A DNA stretch of 8,902 bases from an uncultured Clostridia bacterium. Lineage in GTDB: Bacteria; Bacillota_A; Clostridia; Oscillospirales; Oscillospiraceae. A model generated the notes under the pieces. That model was not told the DNA's origin. It worked only from the letters and a program-made list of their open reading frames with translations, and did no database searches. Shown here one piece after another: positions 1 through 6,609 of the stretch. Positions within the stretch are counted from its first letter, which is position 1. The number at the start of each line of letters is the position of its first letter. Both the position numbers and the translations under genes were made by a program. The stretch covers positions 1 through 8,902 of the forward strand of contig CAMJQX010000056.1 in assembly GCA_946408145.1 (NCBI GenBank), given 5' to 3'.

Positions 1-1144
1 CTTCGGAGGCCTGCTCATCGTTCTCCCCGGACGCTTCCTCGGCGCTCTCCTCGGAGGCTTCCCCGGCGGTCTCTTCGGACATCTTATCGGCGCTCTCCTC
101 GGACGCTTCCTCGGCGCTCTCCTCGGATGCCTCGTCGGCGCTCTCTTCGGACGCCTCGTCGGCGTTCTCCTCGGACGCCTCGTCGGCGTTCTCTTCGGAC
201 GCCTCGTCGGCGCTCTCTTCGGACGCCTCGTCGGCGTTCTCCTCGGACGCCTCGTCGGCATCCTCTTCAACGGGCTCCGCCGGGGCGGCGCCTCGCTCGA
301 TCACCGTGGCCTCGGTGCCGATGCGCACCTGCGCGCCCTCGGCGCAGATGGCCTTCAGCCCCGCCGGGGAGGAGACGTCCGCGGTGTCGTGAATAAAGCT
401 GTGGTCCTCAACGGTGACTGCGCCGCCCACGGCGTGTACGGCGGACATGCCGCCGAAGTTGCGCAGCTCGCTGCCCGGATTGATCGTCAGTCTGGCGCCG
501 CCGTATACGCCGATGATGGCGTCCTGCACGCGCTCCAGGTTGTCGGCCTCCTCTTTGGGGTCCGTGCTCTGGGCAGCAAATTCGCTGCCCTCATGCAGGC
601 CCGCGTCGTCGAGGATCACGTTGTCCAGAGACAGCGAGGTGCCGCCCGTCTCGCCCTGCAGCGAGCCGAGCTCGATCATTGCCGGGTTGTAGGCGCGGCG
701 CAGCGGGTCGTAGGCAGTCTCGAAGCCGCTGCCGCGGCTGACGAGCACGCTGCCCTCGTCGCTCATGAGGATCACGTTCTTGCCCTGGAAGCGGGCCGTT
801 TTCGTGATGGTCAGATCGCTCAGCAGGATCACGTACACGGTGCCCCCCTCGGCGGCGTTGGCCAGATCGGCCGCGGCCGAGAGCGTCGCGAGCGGCTCCT
901 CACGGCTGCCCCGGCCCATATCGTCGCCGTCGGCGGAGACGTAGATCTCCCGCGCGGCCGGCTCCGCCTCAAAGGGATCGTCCGACACGCCGCTGATGGA
1001 GCCCTCCGCGGTATACTCCTTCTCAAACGCATCGTCGGACCCGGCGGCGCTGATCTTTCCCTCCGCGCAGGCGGGCAGGGCAAGGCTCATCAGCAGGGCC
1101 AGAGCAAAGACGAGCGAGAGGATCCTGCGTAGTTCTTTCGACAT
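1..1144 (-). CDS. Secreted beta-helix (DUF1565-like) protein with acidic Ser/Glu octapeptide repeats, C-terminus off window
   Basis: This partial gene shows its first 381 codons and no stop before the left edge. The start ATG at 1144 is preceded by GGAGG with a 7-nt spacer. Residues 1-27 form a signal peptide: a basic N-terminus, a long Leu/Ala core, then L-P-A-C-A-E. Cleavage by signal peptidase I after A-C-A fits; a lipobox at Cys26 is possible but Pro at -2 is unusual. Residues 67-88 (YVSADGDDMGRGS, then EEPLATL) match the opening motif of DUF1565-type right-handed parallel beta-helix proteins, and residues 100-292 show rung-like strands (TVYVILLSDLTI, KNVILMSDEGSVLV, GARLTINPGSELRNFGG). 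From residue 296 onward the protein is an octapeptide repeat, ADEASEE(N/S). Two imperfect copies of EGxIS..SDDxFExE occupy residues 28-64. It lies 267 bp beyond the end of the cotH-VTC operon with its own promoter. The enzymatic or binding role is unknown; it is inferred to be a surface or extracellular protein. Confidence 0.85.
   Translation of the reverse strand, partial: MSKELRRILSLVFALALLMSLALPACAEGKISAAGSDDAFEKEYTAEGSISGVSDDPFEAEPAAREIYVSADGDDMGRGSREEPLATLSAAADLANAAEGGTVYVILLSDLTITKTARFQGKNVILMSDEGSVLVSRGSGFETAYDPLRRAYNPAMIELGSLQGETGGTSLSLDNVILDDAGLHEGSEFAAQSTDPKEEADNLERVQDAIIGVYGGARLTINPGSELRNFGGMSAVHAVGGAVTVEDHSFIHDTADVSSPAGLKAICAEGAQVRIGTEATVIERGAAPAEPVEEDADEASEENADEASEESADEASEENADEASEENADEASEESADEASEESAEEASEESADKMSEETAGEASEESAEEASGENDEQASE
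2..259 (-). repeat. 24-bp tandem repeat array coding for an acidic octapeptide
   Basis: Ten full 24-bp units and a partial eleventh lie in frame in the gene covering 1-1144, and the array probably continues past the window. The consensus peptide is A-D-E-A-S-E-E-(N/S), carrying about four acidic side chains per unit and one invariant Ser, always coded by TCC. Unit 1 (236-259) is identical in bases to unit 4 (164-187), and unit 2 (212-235) to unit 5 (140-163), which indicates recent duplication. Units 7-11, nearer the C-terminus, have diverged (ADKMSEET, AGEASEES, AEEASGEN, DEQASE). The plus-strand reading of the array gives an Arg/Pro-rich open frame that is only its shadow. Confidence 0.95.
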
Positions 1145-1262
1145 GGTGATACCTCCAGAAGTGCAAGCTGTTGTGTTTTAACGACAGATTGCGACAAATT
1201 AATTACAATATCTTGAACTCTGCGTCGTTTCTGCCGCAGGTTTGAAAACTTATGCAACCATT

Positions 1263-1291
1263 ATGATACTAAATTTTGCGGTAAAATTCAA
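1263..1291 (-). promoter_or_regulatory. Sigma-A type promoter for the acidic-repeat beta-helix gene
   Basis: On the minus strand TTGAAT (1286-1291) is followed, after exactly 17 bp, by TATCAT (1263-1268). These match the -35 and -10 consensus at four and five of six positions. The surrounding 1190-1300 stretch is markedly AT-rich compared with the GC-rich genes. It would start transcription near 1256 and give a leader of about 110 nt before the ATG at 1144. No riboswitch or strong hairpin was recognised in that leader. Confidence 0.55.
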
Positions 1292-1356
1292 GGGGAGAAT
1301 GACATTCCGCGCGAGAAAACTCTGTTTTTTTGCCGCTCCCGGGGGGCCGCAGAAAA

Positions 1357-1379
1357 CCTGCGGGAACGCAGCCCGCAGG
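1357..1379 (-). terminator. Hairpin terminator at the end of the CotH-VTC operon
   Basis: CCTGCGGG (1357-1364) and CCCGCAGG (1372-1379) form a perfect 8-bp GC-rich stem with a 7-nt loop, starting 33 bp past the stop codon at 1412. On the minus strand the stem is followed by TTTTCT, a short U-tract. On the plus strand it is followed by CTTTTGCTCTTTTC, so the element could work in both directions, but no plus-strand gene lies upstream of it. The short U-tract on the relevant strand suggests that some read-through into the next gene is possible. Confidence 0.6.
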
Positions 1380-1411
1380 CTTTTGCTCTTTTCGGATATG
1401 TCGTATTTCGT

Positions 1412-2722
1412 TCAGCGCGCGGTCAGCTGGTAGCTGTGCCCGGCGACGCTGATCTCCGTCTTTTCGCCCTGCGTCAGCTCCGCGGAGGAGAGCAGAAGGA
1501 GGCGGAACTTCAGCGGGGCCGTGACGCCTTCGCCGTTTTCGCCGATGCGGATCTCGTCGCCCGCGTTCCCGCTGACGAGCGCGCGGATCCAGCCCTGCGC
1601 GCTCTCGCCGGGCTCGGCCTGTTTTTCCGAGCCGCAGAGCGCGAGCAGCTCATTGTTGACGACGAGGCCGCCTTCGGCCTTCAGGCCCTGCTTGAGCGCC
1701 GCGATGAAGAGACTGCCGCCGGAGAGCCGGATGTCCCCCGCTCCGCTGTCCTTGACGCCGGCCTGGATGCCGGTGGAGGCGACGACGCTCATCTCGCCGC
1801 CGCTCATGCGCACGGAGCCGTCGCAGTGGACGCCGTCCTCGTCCGCGGAGACCGTCAGCGTCCCGCCGGAGATCTCCACGAGCGTTCCGGCCTTCAGGCC
1901 CTTGCGGCTGTGCGTCCCGACCAGATCCTGCCGGGTCTCGGTCTTCAGCTCGCCGCCGGAGATGCGCAGCTCCGTGACCGCGTCGACGGCGTCGCCGCCG
2001 CTGCTGACGGAGATGCTGCCGCCCGTGACCTCGATGAAGCCCTTGCCCTCTTTTTGGGCGGAGCTGGTCTTGAGCCCGTCATTGCCGGAGACGATGCGCA
2101 GAGCGCCGCCGGAGACCGTGACGGACTCGGACGCGCGCACGCCGTTGTTGGCGCCGAGCACGTCGATCGAGCCGCCCTTGATCTTCAGATCGTCCTTGCA
2201 GGTGACGCCGTTGTTCAGATAGCCTCTGACCGCGAGGCTGCCGCCGCCTTCGATGGTCAGATCGTCCTCGGCGAAGAGCGCCGCGCCGCTGCGCGTGTCG
2301 TCATAGGAGGCCAGATCCGCCTCCGTGCCGGAGACGAGCAGGTTCTGACTCCCCTCCGCCAGCTGCAGATGCACCTTTTTTGCCTGCTTGATCCACAGAG
2401 CCGGGCCATCGGGATTGGTGACGGAGACGCCTTCGAAGATCAGCGTGACCTCCATGGCGTCCTCGCCGGTATCGACGACGATCTGGCCCGCGTCGAGCGT
2501 GCCGGAGATGCGGTATTCGCCCACCGCGCCGACGGTGACCGTGCCGCCCTCGGCCTTGACGCCGCCGCCGCGGATCTGGACGCCGTCCCCGCTGAGGACG
2601 ACGGAGGCGCCCTCGTCGGCCGAGACGGAACCCGTACCGCTCTTTGCCGCGCCCCCCTCCGGACCGCAGGCGGCCAGCAGCAGGACGCTCAGGCACAAGA
2701 GCAGTATCAGCGCTTTTTTCAT
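1412..2722 (-). CDS. Lipoprotein with Cthe_2159-type carbohydrate-binding beta-helix (DUF4353)
   Basis: The product is 436 aa. Residues 1-19 are a lipoprotein signal: MKK, a Leu-rich core, then lipobox L16-A17-A18-C19. Residues 40-130 hold the family's opening region (Y-R-I-S-G-T-L with D-A-G-Q-I-V-V, and V-T-L-I-F-E-G-V). Residues 145-355 hold about eight beta-helix rungs of the form (I/V)xGGxLxVxxxxDG(V/L)xAxxx, for example ALRIVSGNDGLKT and TLTVSADEDGVH. A short C-terminal beta region follows. This is the pattern of the Cthe_2159 family (DUF4353), whose Clostridium thermocellum member is a beta-helix reported to bind cellulose and pectin-like polymers; the ligand here is unknown. The start is taken as ATG 2722, overlapping the upstream stop as TGATG, with AGGGAG 8 nt upstream; a GTG at 2725 would add one residue. 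It is the last gene of the operon and is probably anchored on the outer face of the membrane. Confidence 0.9.
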   Translation of the reverse strand: MKKALILLLCLSVLLLAACGPEGGAAKSGTGSVSADEGASVVLSGDGVQIRGGGVKAEGGTVTVGAVGEYRISGTLDAGQIVVDTGEDAMEVTLIFEGVSVTNPDGPALWIKQAKKVHLQLAEGSQNLLVSGTEADLASYDDTRSGAALFAEDDLTIEGGGSLAVRGYLNNGVTCKDDLKIKGGSIDVLGANNGVRASESVTVSGGALRIVSGNDGLKTSSAQKEGKGFIEVTGGSISVSSGGDAVDAVTELRISGGELKTETRQDLVGTHSRKGLKAGTLVEISGGTLTVSADEDGVHCDGSVRMSGGEMSVVASTGIQAGVKDSGAGDIRLSGGSLFIAALKQGLKAEGGLVVNNELLALCGSEKQAEPGESAQGWIRALVSGNAGDEIRIGENGEGVTAPLKFRLLLLSSAELTQGEKTEISVAGHSYQLTAR

Positions 2723-3387
2723 CACATCAGCTCCCTGTCTTCCTCGCGGCCGCAGGAGATGTTCAGATTCCCGTTGCGGCAGCGGATCGCGTCGATGAAC
2801 TCCTTGGTGTGCGTCAGATCGCGCAGCTCGATCGAGTACGTCAGCTCGTAGAGCGTGCCCATGTTGGTCGTGCGCACGCGCGTCAGCTCACAGCGGCGGG
2901 TGTACTGCGCGAAGAGATCGTCGAACAGCCCGTCATAATTCAGGTTTTCGGGGATGGTGATCTTCAGCGTGCGCTGGATGCCCGCCGTCTCGCCGTAGCG
3001 GAAGCGGTTGAGCGCCATGCTGTACACGGCGATCACAAAGAAAAACAGCGCCGCATAGCCCACAAAGCCCATGCCGCAGGCGAGGCCGATGGCCACGGCG
3101 AAGAAGAGCGCCGTGATCTCCTTGGCGCTGCCCGGCGCGCTGCGGAAGCGCACCAGCGCGAAGGTGCCCGCCACGGCGAGGCCCGCGCCGATGTTGCCGT
3201 TGACGAGCATGATGACCAGCGCCACGATCGGCGGCAGCAGGGCCACGGACTGGCGGAAGGCGGCCGAGTGATGATCCCCGCCCCCGGCGAAGACCAGCGA
3301 GGCCAGAAGCCCCAGGACCAGCGCCGTGAAGATGCAGATCAGAAAGGACAGGGCGCTCATCTCGCTGCCGATGATGCTGTTAAGCAT
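2722..3387 (-). CDS. DUF4956 multi-spanning membrane protein
   Basis: The product is 221 aa. Hydrophobic segments lie at about residues 11-34, 47-64, 66-79, 90-107 and 109-126. They are followed by a soluble C-terminal half (about 127-221) that resembles a small alpha/beta sensor-like domain (LKITIPENLNYDGLFDDLF, then TLYELTYSIEL). The loop around residues 76-91 (FALVRFRSAPGSAKEI) is the hallmark motif of DUF4956. No enzymatic activity is established for the family. The ATG at 3387 overlaps the end of the VTC gene by 8 nt and has a strong GAGGTGA Shine-Dalgarno with a 6-nt spacer, so coupled translation with the VTC protein is likely. From this pairing I infer a membrane partner or channel for the VTC-domain protein. 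The fold of the C-terminal half is an impression from sequence only. Confidence 0.9.
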   Translation of the reverse strand: MLNSIIGSEMSALSFLICIFTALVLGLLASLVFAGGGDHHSAAFRQSVALLPPIVALVIMLVNGNIGAGLAVAGTFALVRFRSAPGSAKEITALFFAVAIGLACGMGFVGYAALFFFVIAVYSMALNRFRYGETAGIQRTLKITIPENLNYDGLFDDLFAQYTRRCELTRVRTTNMGTLYELTYSIELRDLTHTKEFIDAIRCRNGNLNISCGREEDRELM

Positions 3388-4099
3388 GTTGTGTCACCTC
3401 AAACAGTTCTTGTAGTATGTGGTCTTTATACGCGGTGCCGTACTTGGAAAAGCCGGTGGGAAAGAGCTGCTCGTCGCTGAGAAGCCTCGCCAGCCACAGA
3501 GGCGCGGCCTGCGGGATCTTGAGCTCCATGAGCACCTGGCCCTCTTCGGTCAGCGGCTCTCCCTCGCTCCCGGCGCAGAGATCCAGATCGGTCTCGCGCC
3601 AGCGGATACGCTCATCGAAGGTGATGCGCAGCTCCGGATCGTCCACGGCGCGCCAGGCCGTCCGCTCGCAGGCGATGCAGGCGCGCGGCATGGGGCGGTT
3701 CTGGCGCAGGAACCAGTCGATCTCCCGCTCCATCTGCCCGTCCTCGGGCGGCCCGCTCTCGCCCCGGAGCCAGCGCGCGGCCTCCGCCGCCGCCATGGTC
3801 ACCCGGCGCTTGTAGACGATGCCCTTGTATTTCTTTTTCAGCTCCACGAAGACCGGGGACTCCGGCGTCGGCACCCCGTAGCTGCGCAGGCGCAGCTTCT
3901 CCTTGTATACCGGGGCCTCGACGGAGTGCCGGATCAGGCTGCAGTCGGCCGTGTCGTAGTACAGCGAGCAGACCGTGCTCTGAAAATACTCGTCCGGCTC
4001 GATATGCTCCCGCAGCTTTTCCATCAGGCGCGCGTACTGCCCGGCGGAGAGCAGGTATTTCTTTTCATATCGCTTGAAGCTGAGCCTGGTCTCTCCCAT
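3380..4099 (-). CDS. VTC-domain protein, polyphosphate polymerase-like (triphosphate tunnel fold)
   Basis: The product is 239 aa, about the size of an isolated VTC domain, with no signal peptide or membrane segment, so it is cytoplasmic. The expected tunnel residues are visible in order: FKRYEKKYLL (8-17), KEKLRLRSYG with R70 and R72, FVELKKK and VYKRR (84-99), LRITFDE with R158, LMELKI with E192 and K194, and FSKYG with K219. In yeast Vtc4 the equivalent basic residues bind phosphate and the Glu binds metal, and the enzyme makes polyphosphate from ATP. All main positions appear intact, so an active polymerase is plausible, though other TTM-fold activities cannot be excluded. ATG 4099 is preferred because GGAGA lies 6 nt upstream; ATG 4105 would overlap the CotH gene as ATGA but has no space for that site. 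The frame stays open to 4231, but that extension lies inside the CotH gene and looks non-native. Confidence 0.88.
   Translation of the reverse strand: MGETRLSFKRYEKKYLLSAGQYARLMEKLREHIEPDEYFQSTVCSLYYDTADCSLIRHSVEAPVYKEKLRLRSYGVPTPESPVFVELKKKYKGIVYKRRVTMAAAEAARWLRGESGPPEDGQMEREIDWFLRQNRPMPRACIACERTAWRAVDDPELRITFDERIRWRETDLDLCAGSEGEPLTEEGQVLMELKIPQAAPLWLARLLSDEQLFPTGFSKYGTAYKDHILQELFEVTQHA
3394..3400 (-). promoter_or_regulatory. Strong ribosome binding site of the DUF4956 gene
   Basis: GAGGTGA on the minus strand lies 6 nt before ATG 3387 and inside the last codons of the VTC gene. It fixes the start and supports translational coupling of the two genes. Confidence 0.75.
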
Positions 4100-4101
4100 G
4101 G

Positions 4102-6546
4102 TCATTCTCCGAAATACTCCGCGCGCTGTTCGGCCGTCAGCTGCAGCATCTGACAGATATGCTGGATGCAGGTGCGGTTCCAGGCGCCGTCGGCAAACTC
4201 GCCGCGCAGATAGTTCATGTCGTAGTTCCACTTGCTCAGCGGCAGGCGGTGGCTGGTGTAGTCCCGCTCGACCTCCGGCTCGATCTGTGCGGCCAGCCGC
4301 TCGAACTCGGCCGTCACGTTCTCGGTGGACAGCACCGTCTCAAACAGCTCGCCGATGCGGCGCAGCATGCGCTCCCTGAAGTCCGGATTCCGCAGCAGCG
4401 GCCCGATGAGCATGCTCCCGACCTGCCGCACATAGAGCGCGTCGCCGTCGAACATATTGGTGTAGCTCCGGGTGCTGTCCCAGAAGGCGGCGTCCAGATC
4501 GTAGAACATCAGGCGCCATTTGGCGTCGCCCTCGGTCGAATGCGCGTAGCGGACGTTGCCGATCGTAAGATCCGTATTCGCGCAGTAGCCCTGCAGCGCG
4601 ATCCAGTCGATCACGCTGTCGATGTCCACGAGCTCCTGTACGTGTTCGTAATACTCCGGCACGCTCAGGTCGTGGTTTTTGCAGTAGAGGAAGAGATCCT
4701 GATAGATGGAGGAGGTGCCGGGGGCCTGCGATTCGATGACCTCCACGCTGTCGCGGCTCACGCCCAGCACGTCGGCGTAGAGCTGCTCGTTGGTCTTCTC
4801 CATCAGGTTGTAGATGCCCAGATACTCCCCGTTGACGTAGAGGATGCAGAATTTGCTGCGCCCGGTGATCGTCCGGTTGCCCGCCTGCAGGCAGAGATTC
4901 TGGGCCGCCGCGTTCTTGATGATCGCGGCGTAATAGTCCTGCCCCGCGCGCAGCACCAGGTTCCGGAAGCTGTCAATGCCGCCGTCGTAGATGTCGTAGT
5001 GCAGCATGTCCGGCCCGTAGGCGGAGCGGAAGCGGATGCTCATGTTCTTCTTTTCCAGCGTCAGGCTGGTCTCGCCGTGCATGCGCACGCCGCAGGCGAC
5101 CGTGAAGCCGCCGCCGTCCTCCTCATAGAGGGAGAGCGTGGCGGGCAGCTCCTTGAGCTTGTTGCCGTTGGAATACATCCACACGAATTCCTTCCTGTCG
5201 TCGGCCACCAGGCTCGCTACGGGGAGGGTGTGGTTCTCGTTGATGATGTAGTTGAAGACCGTCTGGCGGCTGGGCAGCGCGCCCTCCTCCACCGCGATGG
5301 CGCGCAGGACGGTGGTCTTCTCCAGGCTGAGGGCTTTTTCGTACCGCTCGCTGTCCGTCGTGGGGACCTTGTCGCCGAAGGCGTAGTAGATCTCCCCCTC
5401 GGCCGCAAGCTCGACCTTCACCTTCTTGACGCCGTTGAACACGCCGTCGGGCGATTTGACCGTCGGCCGGGCGGAGACCCGGCGGCAGCCGCCGACGTTT
5501 TCTGCGGCGGGCGTGGTCGAGGCGAAGTAGAACCAGCCGTTCTCCCCGTCCATGCGGCCCATGCTCCCGCCGTAGGGGACGCCGCGCACCGGCGCCCAGT
5601 CGAGCAGGGTGCCGTCCTTTTTCGAAAGATAGATCTGATCCGCCCCGGCGTCCAGCGAGAAGCCGGTGCAGGGGTCGCCCTGATAGATCTGCGCGCTGAG
5701 ATCGTCGCATCGTACCAGATACAGCGCGCCGGGCATCAGCTGCTTGGCGGGAAACTGCCAGAGAGCGAGCTCGTCCCTGTCGTCGGACAGGCAGTAGTCC
5801 GAGAGCTCCAGCACCTCGTCCGAGACGTTCTTGAGCTCGACCCAGTCGCTGTCGCGCACGCGCCACTCGGCGGCGTTGCCGATGTTGTACACACAGACCT
5901 CATGGATCTGCAGGGGCGAATCGTTTTTCAGCGTCTCCTGCCAGGCGTCGTAGTTCGCTTTTGTGTTGGGCATGCCCGGCGTGGGGTAGAGGCACTCGGC
6001 GTACGCGCCGTCCTCGCCGAGACAGACGGAGTGATCCGCCAGCTCGCTCAGCCCGGACACGGCGGAGATCGCGCGGCCGTAGGGGTCCATCAGGCTCACG
6101 GTCTCGTCCGCCGAGAGGGAGAAGTCCCCGTGCCCGTCCTCGGCGCGATCCTTGCCGGAGGCCCAGTACAGCCGGCGCTCGCCGGGACCGATGCTGCCGG
6201 AGAGCGCGAGCCCGGGCCGGTTCTCCCGGTCCGTCAGGCGGAAGCCCTCCAGCTCAACCTCCGTTTTGCCGAAGTTTTCGATCTCGATCCAGTCCGAGAA
6301 ATCCCCGTCCTCGTCCCGCAGCGTGGCCAGATTTTTGGCCATCACTTCCGTGATGCGCAGCGAGGCCCGCGGGGGCTCCGGCGTCGGCGGCGGGGTGACG
6401 GTCGGCGCGGGGGTGACCACCATCTGGATCGCCGGCGGCGCCAGCGTATCTTCCTCCGGATGCGCCGCGGCCCCGCAGGCGCTCAGCAGGAGCGCGGCCA
6501 GCAGCAGGCAGGCGGTCATAGCTTTCTGAAAAGGTGAAAAAGACAT
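4102..6546 (-). CDS. CotH kinase-family lipoprotein with two lamin-tail domains and a chitobiase-C-like domain
   Basis: The product is 814 aa. Residues 1-24 form a lipoprotein signal with lipobox L21-S22-A23-C24. A Pro/Thr-rich linker (about 44-59) follows, suited to crossing the wall. Two lamin-tail (LTD) beta-sandwiches lie at about 61-165 (ITEVMAKN, then DWIEIENFG) and 212-350 (IHEVCVYN, then DWVELKNVS). Residues 360-437 resemble a chitobiase/beta-hexosaminidase C-terminal-like domain (PDGVFNGVKKVKVELAAEG, then TTVLRAIA). The CotH domain spans about 440-790, with YLGIYNLMEK (575-584) and WRLMFYDLDAAF (677-688), where D683/D685 are candidate metal-binding acids. CotH proteins of Bacillus spores are atypical protein kinases that phosphorylate CotB and CotG; here the protein is exported, so its ATP source and substrate are unclear. 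The start at 6546 has GGGAG upstream and yields the signal peptide at once; the frame is open to 6861, but that part crosses the promoter. It is the first gene of the operon. Confidence 0.93.
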   Translation of the reverse strand: MSFSPFQKAMTACLLLAALLLSACGAAAHPEEDTLAPPAIQMVVTPAPTVTPPPTPEPPRASLRITEVMAKNLATLRDEDGDFSDWIEIENFGKTEVELEGFRLTDRENRPGLALSGSIGPGERRLYWASGKDRAEDGHGDFSLSADETVSLMDPYGRAISAVSGLSELADHSVCLGEDGAYAECLYPTPGMPNTKANYDAWQETLKNDSPLQIHEVCVYNIGNAAEWRVRDSDWVELKNVSDEVLELSDYCLSDDRDELALWQFPAKQLMPGALYLVRCDDLSAQIYQGDPCTGFSLDAGADQIYLSKKDGTLLDWAPVRGVPYGGSMGRMDGENGWFYFASTTPAAENVGGCRRVSARPTVKSPDGVFNGVKKVKVELAAEGEIYYAFGDKVPTTDSERYEKALSLEKTTVLRAIAVEEGALPSRQTVFNYIINENHTLPVASLVADDRKEFVWMYSNGNKLKELPATLSLYEEDGGGFTVACGVRMHGETSLTLEKKNMSIRFRSAYGPDMLHYDIYDGGIDSFRNLVLRAGQDYYAAIIKNAAAQNLCLQAGNRTITGRSKFCILYVNGEYLGIYNLMEKTNEQLYADVLGVSRDSVEVIESQAPGTSSIYQDLFLYCKNHDLSVPEYYEHVQELVDIDSVIDWIALQGYCANTDLTIGNVRYAHSTEGDAKWRLMFYDLDAAFWDSTRSYTNMFDGDALYVRQVGSMLIGPLLRNPDFRERMLRRIGELFETVLSTENVTAEFERLAAQIEPEVERDYTSHRLPLSKWNYDMNYLRGEFADGAWNRTCIQHICQMLQLTAEQRAEYFGE
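4106..4110 (-). promoter_or_regulatory. Ribosome binding site deciding the VTC gene start
   Basis: GGAGA on the minus strand directly abuts ATG 4105 (spacer 0) but stands 6 nt from ATG 4099. This favours the later start. The site lies in the last codons of the CotH gene. Confidence 0.6.
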
Positions 6547-6579
6547 GCTTGTCTCCCGATGTGCATAGAAAATCAGGTT

Positions 6580-6609
6580 ATTATACCGCACAAGAGGGAA
6601 TGCTGTCAA
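6580..6609 (-). promoter_or_regulatory. Consensus sigma-A promoter of the CotH-VTC-DUF4956-DUF4353 operon
   Basis: On the minus strand a perfect TTGACA (6604-6609) and a perfect TATAAT (6580-6585) are separated by 18 bp. Transcription should begin near 6573, giving a leader of roughly 27 nt with GGGAG just before ATG 6546. Two perfect hexamers imply strong vegetative sigma-factor expression unless repressed. Confidence 0.85.

Noticed and set aside
1..259. A CRISPR array suggested by the regular repeats at the left edge
   Set aside because: The 24-bp units are directly adjacent without spacers and keep an open reading frame.
127..396. An Arg/Pro-rich repeat protein on the plus strand
   Set aside because: It is the reverse reading of the 24-bp acidic repeat; the minus-strand frame continues from a signal peptide and beta-helix and is the real one.
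1242..1433. A 63-codon plus-strand frame in the intergenic region
   Set aside because: It has no ribosome site, covers the minus-strand promoter and terminator, and shows no protein-like pattern.
1436..2851. A 471-codon plus-strand open frame opposite the DUF4353 gene
   Set aside because: It is a low-complexity Ala/Asp/Arg/Gly product that mirrors the minus-strand beta-helix gene and crosses the end of the DUF4956 gene.
4100..4231. N-terminal extension of the VTC gene to 4231
   Set aside because: This stretch codes for the end of the CotH protein in another frame, and its translation is Arg-rich and unlike VTC N-termini.
4159..6537. A 792-codon plus-strand open frame opposite the CotH gene
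   Set aside because: It lies fully antisense to a gene with recognisable domains, has no matching ribosome site, and reads as Ala/Val/Arg/Gly-rich sequence without motifs. Long antisense open frames are common in GC-rich DNA.
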